NCBI GenBank assembly: GCA_947471745.1
Contig: CANJKZ010001109.1
Location: 1,364,001-1,428,000, forward strand
DNA from: Closterium sp. Naga37s-1
Taxonomy: Eukaryota > Streptophyta > Zygnematophyceae > Desmidiales > Closteriaceae
DNA length: 64,000 bases
Direction: 5' to 3'
The number at the start of each line of letters is the position of its first letter. Position 1 is the stretch's first letter. A program made the position numbers and the translations under genes. Positions 42,810 to 54,069 of the stretch are shown here, piece by piece. The notes under the pieces are model-generated. The model had not been told where the DNA came from. It worked only from the letters and a program-made list of their open reading frames with translations, and ran no database searches.

Positions 42810-42934
42810 TGTGAAATAACGAGGAATGAATGGACTAGGAAAATGTGTGATACAAATATCAAACCCTAGAAACCTGTACCCCTTAGTGTCTACCCCACTA
42901 GAGCCTACAAACACTATGTCATATATATCTGACA
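42810..42934 (-). repeat. copia-2 3' LTR
   Basis: TGTGAAATAACGAGG ... ATCTGACA on the + strand (TG...CA on minus); a purine tract lies just inside. Confidence 0.95.
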
Positions 42935-43126
42935 CACCCCCATAGGCAAAGTGGGGGAGAACTAGGGGTCACAAGACCAGTCAAGCAAAGCAAGCTCAGG
43001 GTGGATCACAATGTCACCACACATTCCGAGCACCAGTTCAAGGCCACAAGGCCAGATCACATGCAGGATTATATATAAAGGTAAACAAGCAAGTGCAGGT
43101 ATAGATAGATCACAGTACAAGCAAGG

Positions 43127-46100
43127 TCAAGAAGTGAGCAAGTGAGGCCAAGTAGGCACAAGACCTAGCATCGTACAAAAGCGCTGATGATCACAAGGCT
43201 GAAGTGCCTTGGTAAAGATATCAGCAGTGTTGGCCCGAGAGGCCACGTAAGCAAATCGCAGCTGGCCACGCTGCTGCAGCTCACGAGCAAGGAAGTAGCA
43301 AAGAGCAATGTGCTTCGTTCTGTGCTCCAGTCTGTGCTCCCGACACAAGGCCAGCATGGCCTTGTTGTCTACGTACAGATATGGAGGAGAATGAGGCGGC
43401 TCTCCTAGGTCAATCAGCAGGTAGGTGAGCCAGCGTAACTCCTGTGCAGCCATGGCCCCTGCGTAGATCTCAGCCTCACAGCTGGAGCCGAGAATAGAAG
43501 ACGAGCGGGTAGACCGCCACGAAACAGAGCCGGAACCAAGGCTGAAGGTGTAACCCTGTGACGACCGCTGCGTAGCCTGGTCGTTAGCCCAAGAAGCGTC
43601 TGCGTGACCAGTGAGGACCACTGGACTCCGCCCTCCAAGCACGAGCCCCATGCCCGACGTACTGCACAAGTAGCGCAACACCCTCTTCGCTGCAGCCATG
43701 TGCTCTGGTCGGTGTCTCCCAGGAGCAACATAGCGTGCCAAGATGCTAAGAGGGCATGCAAGGTCAGGTCGAGTGCAGGTCATCAGGTACATGAGGCAGC
43801 CAACAAGCTCTGGGTACGGGCCACTCGGCTCTACGGACTCATGTGTGCTGAAGCGCTGAAGGACCTGCTGCACCATGTGTGACTGAGTCAGAGTAATGGT
43901 GCGCCGTGCTCTGTCCCGGGTGATCTGCAAGCCAAGGTAGCTGCGCAGTTCACCCAGGTCTGTGCACGTGTGTCTCTTCTGCAGCTTGGACTTGACGTGG
44001 GCGAGTCCAGCAGTGTCAGCAGTAGCAAAGACCAAGTCGTCGACGTACACGAGGATGTAGAACGGCGGCAAAGAAGTGTCGGTGCGTAGAAACAGCGACG
44101 GGTCGGCAGAAGAAGGAGCAAACCCAAGAGCCGCAAGTGTAGTCCTCAGTGTGTCGTGCCACTCACGGGGCGCCTGGCGGAGACCGTAGACTGGCCACCG
44201 GAGGCTCCACTGGGTACCAGGAGGAAACGACCCAGTGAAGCTAGGTGGGCGGCGCAGCCAGATCTCCTCGTGCAGGCTGCCCTGTAGGAACGCAGTGCTC
44301 AAGTCAAGAGAGTGAAGCTCGTAGTCGCGCTGAGCGGCTATGTGTAGCAGCACCCGAAGAGGGGTCATCTTCGGGGTGGGAGAGAAGGTATGAAAGTAGT
44401 CAACTCCCTGCCGCTGACTGAAGCCTTGAGCCACGTAACGCGCCTTGAAGACAGGCGGAGAACCCGGCGGCCGCTTCACCCTGAAAATGCACATGCCGCT
44501 GACGATGTTCGCCCCAGGTGGGGGAACCTCGTCGACGTAGGTGCCTGTGGACTTCTAGGAAGCCATCTCTGCGTCCATGGCTGACTGCCACTGAGAGGAG
44601 TAGGGACTCTCTATCGCCTCTGCGTAAGAGAGTCTGGTGCATCCGGGTCTCCCTCAGGGGCAATCAGCATGGACACGAGATGCGGCAAAGCAGCAGCAAA
44701 ACACTGGAACTCCTCTTGACTGTCCTCAAGGACGTCCGTGCTAAGAGCACACTCACCCCCGACGGACGGAGGACAGACAGACTCAGACTCAGCAACAAGA
44801 CTAGCGGCGTAGTCTAGACGACAGCGAGCAACAAAGTCGACAAGCTCAGCAACTAAGGCAGACGCAGCAGTGGACTCAAAAGAAGGGTCAGTGACAACAG
44901 TAGCCAGGAGACGTGTGACAATAGGACTGGCAGCACGAAGAGAGTCAGACTCCGGGTCAGCAAGAGTAGGAAGAGAGGACTCTGGAGGAGACGGCAACGG
45001 GACACGCAGAGGAGCAGTGGAAGGACGCAGTGCCATCTGGTGTGTGCCCGGGACGGCAGGAGGACGCGGACGCGGAACACGACGACTAGTACGAGCAGCA
45101 CGAACAGGCGACGCAGGACGAGACGCAGGCTCACGGCGCTCAGCAAGACCTCCAGTAGGACCAGTGTAGGGAGAAGGAGCAGGCAGTGGGAAGGCGGGCT
45201 GTAACTGTGACTCAGACTGGACAGGCAGTGGACACTCTAAGGAAGGAGCAGGACCAGTAGAGGGCGGAAGACGAAGAACCTGCTCAAGGAGCGGAACGAA
45301 GTACGGCCGCCGCCGCGCAGCACCTCCAGAACCAGCAGGGATAGGACCAGCACCCCCAGGGTCGGCCACGACTCCAGCAGCTCCACCGGCTCCAGGAGCA
45401 GCTACTCCAGCACCCACAAGAGCACCGGCAACAGCAGCACCGCCAGCTCCAGCACCTCCAGCAGCTCCAGCTCCAGCAGGTTCACCGGAAGACCCAACAG
45501 CCCCAGCTCCAGCACCTCCAGCAGCACCTACTCCAGTAGCACCGCCAGCTCCAGCACCGCCAGTAGCTCCAGCACCAGGAGCACCCCCAGGCCCAGCAGC
45601 TCCAGTACCTCCAGTGTGAGCACCTCCGGGACCCGTGGCGTCAGCACCCTCAGCAGCAGTAGAAACTCCAGCCCCAGCGGCACCTCCAGCTCCAGCGGAA
45701 CGGCTCCAGCGCCGAGCAAACCACTCGCGTAGCTCCTGTAGAGAGGGTAGCTCCCGCCGGGACGAACCACCCGAAGGACCTCCAGACCCAGCACCGCCAG
45801 ACTCCACACGAGCAGGCCCAACACCCTTAGGCTCCGCACCCCCAGTCGCAGCACCCCCAGGCTCAGCACCCCCAGACTCAGCACCCCCAGGCTCAGCACC
45901 CCCAGACTCCGCACCCGCAGGCTCTGCACCCCCAGCAGCACCAGAGTCAACAGCAACCTCGATAGGCTCGACTGCGTCTACATGAGACACACTTGAGGGG
46001 GCAGGACCCTGAGGGGGAAGGGGGTCTACCGGGGGAGGACCTGGCGCGAGGAAGAGCGGCGGCGGGGGGAGGGGGGCAGTGCGGTAGGGGAAGAGACGGT

Positions 46101-48992
46101 AGTAAGGAACCGACTCGTCAAACGTGACATCCTGGGAGGACAGAACATGGCGCGAGGTGGGGTGGTAAAACTGCCAACCAGGCGCGTCAGGGGGGAAGCC
46201 AAGGAAGACGCAGGGAACAGCGCGGGGGGACAGCTTGTCCGCAGACAAGTCGCGGACAAAAGCTCGAGATCCCCAGACACGGAACGCAGACGCATCGCCA
46301 ACCTTCCCCGTCCACCACAGAGTAGGGGAGGTCTCCGGCAAGGAGACCCGGGGCTGAAGGTTGATCTGATGCGCCGCGTACTGAACCGCGAACGGCCACA
46401 GAAAATGGGGAGCAGCCGCATGGATTATGGACGTACGAGCGACGTCCATGACCATACCAATGCGGCGCTCAGCAATCCCATTTTGCTGTGGAGAGGCCGG
46501 AAGCGTGAACGTCTGGCGGATGCCCTGTGCACGACAGAAGGCCCGCAGAAGTTCAGAGGAAAACTCTCCGCCTCTGTCGGAGTGCATACGCAGAACAGGA
46601 AAGTCCGAGCCGAAACTCTCTCAGAGCTGGAGACGAGCTGCGCGGATCCAGTCGATCAACACCTCAGTGACCTCACCCTTACTGCGCAAGGGGAAGAATG
46701 TGGTGTAACGCGAGTAGTCGTCAACCACCAGCAGGAAGTAACGCTCGTGACCTTGTCCACGGACGCGGGCGGGGCCCCACACGTCCAGGTGAAGCGTCTG
46801 CAGCGGAGCCTCTGTCGGAGGAAACTCGGAGGAGTGAGGAGCGGCGCGCTGCCGCTCCTCGACGTAGGGAACGCAGGTAGGGGCAGGCCCCGGAGGAAGA
46901 GGAGGGAGGGACCGGGGGAGACCAGAGACAAGGAAACGAGAGGCCATGCCTCGGAGACGAGGCAGGGAGGGGTGACCAAGGCGGTGGTGCCAGAGGAGAG
47001 TCTGGTGAGATAGGAGACGACACGAGCAGGGGGCAGACTCAGGACCAGACCTGGACGCTGCAGCAAACACCTGACCCGACGCAGCCACCTGACCAGACTC
47101 AGCAGCCGGAGGAGACTCACTAGTCAGTGTGTACAGGCTCGACCCTGGCTGACGGGTAAACGTGGCCAAGTGTCGGCCCGTCCGAGCACACGTACAGCGG
47201 GTCACTCGCTGACTCGCAGGAGTGAACTGGTCAACCCCCCCATCCTGTAGGTCAGCACCACTCACCAGGTTCATAGAGAACGAGGGGAGGTAAAGACCTG
47301 ACAGGGTGCCAGAAGGGGCCGCCGGACACGGTAAGACAGTGGAGAAGTGGGCAAGGACAGGACCCCCAGAGGGGTCTGCCATCGAGAGTGCAACCGGCCG
47401 ACTAAGCGGCGTGAGTGTGGTGCGGTCTCGAAAGAAGGAGCGGGAAGCACCCGAGTCAAGGCTGAAAGTGTGCAAAGCTTGAGCCGACGTGGTACCTGAG
47501 AGAGCAGACTCACCAGCACCTGGGGCAGCAGACTCACCAGCAACTGGAGTAGCAGACGCACTAGCACCTAGAGCAGCAGCCTCACCAGTATCTAGAGCAG
47601 CAGCCTCAATGCCCGGGTCAAGCGGAACACACAGGTAACAGTCACCCTCATCACTAGTAGAGACAACATACACGGCAGCAAGAATAGCATCATAATCAAG
47701 ATCAAAGATAGCAACCCCCGACCTAAGCAGCTCGCCTCAGCGAGGGATCTCAGTGGCGTCAGGGAACTGGAGACGCCAGGCGTCCGTCAGGCGGCCGAAG
47801 CAGCGATGGGTGGTGTGCGGGCCACCGCATGGCTCACCAGTGCGGTCGCCGGTACGCAGGACGTAGGCACAGGGACCAGCACCCCCACCCGGCTAACGCG
47901 CAGCGTACCACTCACGAAGCTGATGGGGGGGCGGGGTCTCACGAGTGCGCTGCTGCTGCTGGCGCTGACCACCACCGAAGCCGCCCCGCTGCACAGAGCC
48001 ATCCCGACCAGCTCCACCGCCGCCGCCGCCACCGCCGCCTCCTCCGCTCCCACCGCCACTGCCGCCGCCGCCTCCGCCTCCACCGCCGCCACCGAAGCCC
48101 CCACCCCCGCCACCACTCCCACCGCCACCCCCACCCCCTCCGCCGCCTCCACCGCCACCTCCACCGCCACCTCCACCGCCCCCGCCAGCTACTCCAGCGC
48201 CCTTGCCCCCTTGCCCTTGCCGTTGCGGCGTCTCCCGCTAGGGGCAGACGCAGCGCCGACCGACTCGGTGCCAACGAGGTCGACCGCAGCAGCAGAGGCA
48301 ACAGAGGGCAAAAGGGGGGAGGGGGAGCACCCCTCAAAGAAGGGGGCACGAGGGTCACCACGAGAGGCTCCTACAGGGACTATACTCTTCTCAGCTACCA
48401 GGAGGCGCTCCTCGAGGAGGTCAACGGTGAGTGTGGTGGGGCAAACAGAGAGGAAGTGGTCCCTGACCGAGCGAAGGGAGTCAGGGAGCCGGGTGACTAG
48501 GTAGTAGAGGGTGATGTACATGGGGGGGGGGTTCTTGGCGCAAAACTCAGCAGGAAGCGCAGTGCGGTAGCGGGTGTCACTAGTGCGAAGGTGCGTAATG
48601 AGGTCAGCGACTGTGGGAAAGGTGGCGAGGTCAGGGAACAGGTACGGCAGCATGAGGCGACTAAGGGCAGCAGTGGCAGGGGAAGAGTAGCGGGCAACTA
48701 CAGCGTCGTACAAGGTCTTAGCACTCTCGTATTGACTAAAGTGCACGCGCTCAGTGGACGGCAAGTGACTACGCACAGCAAGACGGGCAGCAGCATCGCG
48801 TGTGGCCCACTGTGAGCGAACAGTACTGTCAGTATCGGCAGCAGGGGCAGCAAAGGCGCCAGACGTGAGATTGAACAGTGAGAGACCATCTTTTCTATCG
48901 CACTGCAGGAAAAGCTGCAGATCATCGACCCAGACCTCAAAGTCGACAGCCCGACCCTCAGCATCAAAGGTGAGAACAGTGGGGGTAGCCAT
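43127..48992 (-). pseudogene. copia-2 gag-pol with few lesions
   Basis: Gag starts at 48992 (MATPTVLTFDAEG) and reads to about 48189; a Gly-rich region in another frame follows. The protease motif LDSGAS lies near 47450. Next are LLWHHRLGHPSL (GAG-pre-integrase, near 46985) and the integrase motifs LHLDVWGP, MHSDRGGEF (46587) and PQQNGIAERR. A Gly/Ala-rich linker spans about 45950-45290. RT covers 44494-43700, with FKARYVAQGFSQRQGV and ILVYVDDLVF (near 44055), and RNase H has YVDNKAMLALC (43375). The frame ends at 43127. Lesions: TAG near 47894 and 44556, TGA near 47737 and 46622, and a frameshift near 44615. A close source copy may be intact elsewhere. Confidence 0.9.
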
Positions 48993-49002
48993 GACAGCAG
49001 CA

Positions 49003-49864
49003 GCAGCAGGCTAGCAGTAGCAGTAGCAGGCTAGCAGCAGCAGCAGCAGGAGGGGCGCGGCTCGGCGGTGCTCTTACTAGGGGCGGGTGGGTAGAGGTCC
49101 GCAAGTGGTGGGGCAAGGCCGAGGTGCGCCGGCAGGAACAGGGCCGCGACAGGGCGGCAGAGGAGGGCCGCGCCTCGGCTGCAGGGTAGGGCCGGGACGG
49201 CGGCGGCGGCTGTCACGACAGTGGCAGCGGCGGTTGTCTCAGCAGGAGCGGCGGCGGCTGTCACTGCAGCGGCGGCGGCGGCGACCGGCCATGGAGGAAG
49301 CAGCAGCGGCAGCAGGCGGGACGGCAGCTGCTACTGGGGTGGCGACGACGGGGCGGCAGGGCCGTGAAGAGCCGGGGAGGGGCCGCTAAGGGGCCGCGAC
49401 GAGCCGCGAAGGGGCCGCGGAGGGGCCGTGAAGGAGCCGCGAAGGGCCGCGAAGGGCCGCGGAGGGGCCGCGAAGGGGCCGCGAAGGGCGGCGAAGGGGC
49501 CGAGAAGGGGCCGCGAGGGGCCACGAAGGGGCCGAGAAGGGGCCGCGAGGGGCCGCAAAGGGGCCGCGAAGGGCGGCGAAGGGGCCGAGAAGGGGCCGCG
49601 AGGGGCCGCGAAGGGCCGTGAGAGGGGCCACGAAGGGCCGCGAAGGGGCCGCGAAGGGGCCGCGAAGGGGCCGCGAAGGGCCGTGAGAGGGGCCGCGAAG
49701 GGGCCTTAAGAGGGCGCGACGGGCCGCTAAGGGCAGGGGACGCGACGGGAGGGCAGGCGCACGGGGCGCGATTAGGGCAGGCGCAAAGCGCGCTCCGGGC
49801 AGGTAAGGAAAAAAAAAAAATCGCTTTCGTGGTGGGCCCTAGGAAACGTTCCCACTAGGGAACC
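49003..49864 (-). repeat. copia-2 leader with GGGGCCGCGAA repeats
   Basis: 49375-49710 is a tandem array of GGGGCCGCGAAGG and GGCCGCGAGG units (about 11-13 bp). 49200-49330 is GGCGGC-rich. Frames on both strands (Arg/Gly-rich, Pro/Arg-rich) are artefacts. Copia-1 and the nested non-autonomous element also have repeat-filled leaders. Confidence 0.75.
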
Positions 49865-49876
49865 TGCTCTGTACCA
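49865..49876 (-). other. copia-2 primer binding site
   Basis: Reads TGGTACAGAGCA on the minus strand, close to the initiator-Met tRNA site TGGTATCAGAGC. Confidence 0.75.
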
Positions 49877-50001
49877 TGTGAAATAACGAGGAATGAATGG
49901 ACTAGGAAAATGTGTGATACAAATATCAAATCCTAGAAACCTGTACCCCTTAGTGTCTACCCCACTAGAGCCTACAAACACTATGTCATATAAATCTGAC
50001 A
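49877..50001 (-). repeat. copia-2 5' LTR
   Basis: Same 125-bp unit as the 3' LTR with two substitutions (CAAATCC for CAAACCC, TATAAATC for TATATATC). Confidence 0.95.
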
Positions 50002-50370
50002 GGCATCAACCCTAAACACATTGTCGCATGTTTTTAGGGTTTATTCCTCCCCAATTTTATGCCATCCAATTGGGTTTTTATTTTTTTTTACCACTACGAT
50101 AATATTTTTGGGCTAAAATGTTTATTTATGGGTTATTTTGCTGAAGTATCTGTACTGCCCATTTTGAATGGTCTGACGATCACTGCTCCCATGAACCAGG
50201 GTGCTAGCGAAATCCGTCAAGCCCAAGCCAGCAGGTGGTGACGTGGCGAGCTCGGCCTAGCTGCCTAGGCTTGTGGGTGGCTTCGGGCCTCCTTCGTAGG
50301 GTCGCGAATCACGAGGCCCCAAGTTGGCCATCTTTCTGCTAATCCGAGGTGATCATTCCCCATCAAGATT

Positions 50371-50622
50371 CAAAACGAGTGCATTCCGAGCCGCAATGTC
50401 AGACTTTGGATGGAATGGAAGATAAATTGGGGCGGATTCGCACATTCTGAATCAGCCTTCTCTCACACTCGTCCTTCATCGTTACAGCTACTAGTAGTAG
50501 CCCTGTCAGCATATGTTAGTAGCGCCACTAGCTCCTTGGTATGGTTCATCCTACGTGACACTTCAAAAAACCATTTGAAGTAATAGCACCACCAGCATCC
50601 GACAGTGCACGTCTCCACCACG
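50371..50622 (+). promoter_or_regulatory. Conserved upstream block of orphan gene B
   Basis: Counterpart of 38284-38531; retains GAGTGCATT plus CCGAGCCGCAATG with no insertion between them, and so serves as the empty site for the giant element. Confidence 0.6.
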
Positions 50623-51627
50623 ATGGCGAATCACAGGACTCTCTTGACGCTCTTTTCGTTCACCATCATCGGTAAGAAACCTCCTATACTAAAGAAAATT
50701 TGGGAGCCGTTCGAACTTCGGTACGGTTCATCTTACCTCGTTGGATATTTTTTCATTGTACTAATTACACCTGCGCCACCTTGCACGTTTTGATATCGCA
50801 ACATGCAGCCTCCAGTCTATGGCGGCCGATAGCTTGCTAAATCAACTTCAGACCCAGCGCAAACTTCAAGTTACTGACTTCACTGCTGTCCCCGCCATTG
50901 TCCCCGCCGCTATCCCAGCTGATGTCTCCGCCGATATCCCCGTCAAGGTCCCCGCAAATTTGCCCGCCGATGTGCTGCCCGCCGATGTCCCCACTGATGA
51001 AACCACTGATGGCACTACTGATGACACCACTGATGACACCACTGATGACACTTACTAGGATTTTCCTACTCCTGACCCCTCGAAGGTGACCCCAATCGTG
51101 ACGGTGGTGACCGTCGGTGGCTCGTTACACAAGTTCGAGAAGCCGTATTGCTTCAACCTCAAGGCCAACGGGCGCGGCACAAGAGCGAAGAGCTTGACGG
51201 TGTGGTGGGACAGAAAACCAAATCTTCCTGGCAACGTGATGAAGGCCCTCCGCGGTGGCAAGGGCGGCAAGCCGACTCGCAACGCATGCACCTGGGTGCT
51301 GTTTGCTTCAGAAAGCGACTGCTTCGGCAACGCCGTTGGGGAATCCATGGCCAAGCCCAAGGCCAACCCCAAGCGCAATATTTTCCGCCTCCCCAAATCT
51401 ACGTAAGCTCTCCGCCAAGCACTGCTTCTCCCTGATGCTGCCTAATTCGTACCATGGGGGCACATCTTTTTGCCACGAGTCCCATAGTGCAGAATTTGCC
51501 TTTAGCTCTGAGCAACAGTCATTCTCCTAGCAAGAGTCTTGCTCACCTCCCCTTCGCCATGAGCAGCACCAAGAAGATCCCCAAGACTGCCAAGTCCGTC
51601 TTATGCATTCCCCCTTTTGATTTTTAG
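50623..51627 (+). pseudogene. Orphan secreted-type paralog B, probably decayed
   Basis: Exon 1 is 50623-50671 (MANHRTLLTLFSFTII, donor GTAAGA), exon 2 about 50813-51402 and exon 3 is 51567-51627 with TAG. Same layout as gene A: SLQSMAAD, an Ala/Pro/Val-Asp repeat, DTTDDTTDD, then GGSLHKFEKPYCFNLKANGR and KPKANPKRNIFRLPKS. Two lesions stand out. The acceptor used in A (GATATCGCAG) is GATATCGCAA here, and a TAG at 51055 interrupts exon 2 (TY*DF). A start at 50819 inside exon 2 could bypass the first lesion but not the second. Gene A shares the basic C-terminal part, so the family was under selection before this copy failed. Confidence 0.6.
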
Positions 51628-51960
51628 GGTGGTTTGCGGCTGCCATGCGGAGCGCCGAACGGCGCTGAACGGTTTGCTGGTTTTGGTGTCAGTTCCGGTT
51701 ACTCACGCCGACGCGATATGAGACGCGGTAGACGCGTTACACGAGTCGCACATTGCTGAATCTGTTTGCTTATATATTGCTTGTTCTGTTTTGCGTTGTC
51801 ATATCCAACTTTCAGTGAAATCCATCTGCAAAATCCAGAACCCAAGTGCTGAAACATGTCACATACATAGTTACCAGAGACTAGTGCGAAGTAGCATTAG
51901 TAAGTATGAGAAACGAACTTGCCAGAAAATGATGAGGAAGAATGAGGATACCTAGGTGTT
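51628..51960. other. Downstream of gene B
   Basis: AT-rich, no gene seen; ends at the ATATA target site of copia-3. Confidence 0.5.
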
Positions 51961-51965
51961 ATATA

Positions 51966-54044
51966 TGAAAGCAACCGTCCTGGTTTAACTGACGCCACAG
52001 AATCAACTTAGCGAGTTAAAACCACAGCCTAGAATCGTTCTGACGGGCTCGGAGCAAGGATTCCGTAGCAACTTAGATCACTAAAAACGCCCGAGAGATG
52101 AGAGAGCAATAGTTGTTTATATATGGCTGGGTACAAGCTACAAATTGAAGTTAACTCTCTATTTTGCTCTCTGGATTTTATAGCTAAAACATGCAAGCAC
52201 AATTGTAATATCGAACCGCGCGCAACTCACCGGAAATTCGGACTCAGTATCGCGTCCTATTTCCGCGACTTCCGCGTTCACAATTTCGGACTTTGCCGGG
52301 TTCATTTCTGTCAGAATATATTTGATATATGTTCTGTATAAGCGCATGTAGTTCTAACTGTAGTGTAGTCCCATTATTGTCCTGTGTGGTGGTGCACCAC
52401 TCCTTGCATGCTTCTCCTCTATTTGTACTTGTCATTCTATAGTTGAACCTCTCCCTTTTTTGCTTGGACTTCTACTTTGCCTAGGCCAAACCCTAGCTCC
52501 TACTCCTAACTATGCATCCTAAGCCCAAACCTAGTTTCCTAGGTGCTTAGTATCTTGACATGGTATTAGAGTGTTTCGATCCTATGCCTACTACGCTTCC
52601 GCTCATGGGCCCCTCTGCCCGCTTTTCTGCCCGTCGGTTTTTTGCCCGTCCATTTCGGATCCCGTCGGTTTTCTGCCCGTCGCGCGCCCCGGGCGCGCGT
52701 CGATTTTCTGCTCGTCGCGCGCCCCCGGAGTGCGGCGATTTCGTCCCCGTCGCGCGCCCCGGACGCACGACGGTTTCCTGCCCGTCGCGCGCCCCTGGCG
52801 TGCGACGGTTCTCTGTCCGTCGCGCGCACCTCCTACCCCCCCCCCCCCCCCCCCGCCCACCCCCCCCCCCCCCTTCCCCTTCATCTCCATGCTGCGCGTG
52901 CGGCAGTGGGGGGGAGGGTATGGGGGTGGCCTCTCTCCCACTGCTGCAGCTGCTGCTGAGGGGGGGAAAGTGTGGGGGGAGCCGAGGAAGTGTGGGGAGA
53001 GCTGGGGGTGGCAGGTGTGAGTAAGCTGCCCCTCCTCCTTCTCTCTCTCCTACTGCTGCAGCTGCTGCAGAGGGGGGGAGGGTGTGGGGGGGAGCCGAGG
53101 GAGTGTGGGGGAGCCGAGGGAGTGGCGCTAGTGTTGTAGAAGGTGGTGTGGGGCAATGGGGGAAGTTGAACGGAGGTAGCCGTCGTGTCGCCAGCAGCGC
53201 CAGTAGTCCGGGGCCCTCGTGCTCTCGGTAGCCCAGCGAGCCTGCTGCGCCAGTCGCCCGTGGGTCCGTTGCTCTTGCCGCTCCTCGTAGCCGCCGAGCC
53301 AGTTACTCCAGAAGTCCGGGGCGCTGTCCCGGTAGCCACTGTGCCAGCCGCTCCTGTCGCCCATGTGTCTGCAGCTTCAGCCGCCGCCTCCTATCTCCTC
53401 TCCTCTCACAGTTCTTCCCCCTCCTCCTCACTTCGCCTCTTCTTCTGCTGCGCCCTGCAGGGTGTACCACTTCAGGGGGTGTTCTGCACATGGCTATTCC
53501 TGCATGCACTTAGGGGGTGTGTCAGAATATATTTGATATATGTTCTGTATAAGCGCATGTAGTTCTGACTGTAGTGTAGTCCCATTATTGTCCTGTGTGG
53601 TGGTGCACCACTCCTTGCATGCTTCTCCTCTATTTGTACTTGTCATTCTATAGTTGAACCTCTCCCTTTTTGCTTGGACTTCTACTTTGCCTAGGCCAAA
53701 CCCTAGCTCCCACTCCTAACTATGCATTTTAAGCCCAAACCTAGTTTCCTAGGTGCTTAGTATCTTGACAATTTCAACACGCCGACAATCGTGTGTTACA
53801 AGGAACAATAGCGAGTGTAGCAAAATGTTCGTAACATTCGCTTTCACTCTCGCTATTTTCGTGCATGCATGTGGGGCTGCCAAGTGTCGTCCCCATGATT
53901 TTTTCGGACCCAACCGAGGGAAATTCGGTTGCATGGCGACGCGGACAATCCGCCGTCACCCCTATCTTCCAAGAAAAAACCCTCCCTTGGTCCGAGTCAA
54001 GGGAGGTCTTAGTGGGGGGCAATCCCGTCCCCCACATTTCCAAC
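51966..54044 (-). repeat. copia-3 3' LTR, interrupted
   Basis: 51966-52308 and 53776-54044 together match the intact LTR at 58403-59018 at roughly nine in ten positions; the gap is the nested element plus one target copy. Confidence 0.95.
52309..53770 (+). mobile_element. Non-autonomous LTR retrotransposon nested in copia-3 LTR
   Basis: LTRs 52309-52560 and 53520-53770 (about 252 bp, about five differences, TG...CA) and target duplication ATTTC at 52304-52308 and 53771-53775. The primer site TGGTATTAGAGTG is at 52561 and a purine tract TTAGGGGGTG before the 3' LTR. The 959-bp interior has no gag or pol. It holds five units of CCCGTCGCGCGCCCC-type repeat (52615-52830), long C-runs, and duplicated CTGCTGCAGCTGCTG segments (52940, 53055). 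It must rely on another copia's proteins. Confidence 0.95.
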
Positions 54045-54069
54045 ACTCCCCCTTGCACCCCACGCACAC

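Larger units (their letters stand above)
42810..50001 (-). mobile_element. Ty1/copia retrotransposon copia-2, complete
   Basis: 125-bp LTRs at 42810-42934 and 49877-50001 differ at only two positions. Target duplication GGCAT at 42805-42809 and 50002-50006. The primer site at 49865-49876 and gag-pol read on the minus strand. Same family as copia-1 by gag, pol and leader style, and younger by LTR divergence. Confidence 0.95.
42588..50359. mobile_element. Mutator-like MITE (about 575 bp) split by copia-2
   Basis: The ends GAGAAATGATCA (42588) and the complement of TGATCATTCC (50350) are related. A perfect 19-bp inverted match GCCAACTTGGGGCCTCGTG lies at 42629-42647 and 50310-50328. The flanks carry an 11-bp direct repeat CCATCAAGATT at 42577-42587 and 50360-50370, within the 8-11 bp range of Mutator-like target duplications. 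Removing element and one repeat restores the CAGCAGCCATCA...GAGTGCATT order seen upstream of gene A. No coding capacity outside copia-2. Confidence 0.65.

Noticed and set aside
49364..49709. Arg/Gly-rich and Pro/Arg-rich frames in the copia-2 leader
   Set aside because: Products of the GGGGCCGCGAA tandem repeat on either strand.
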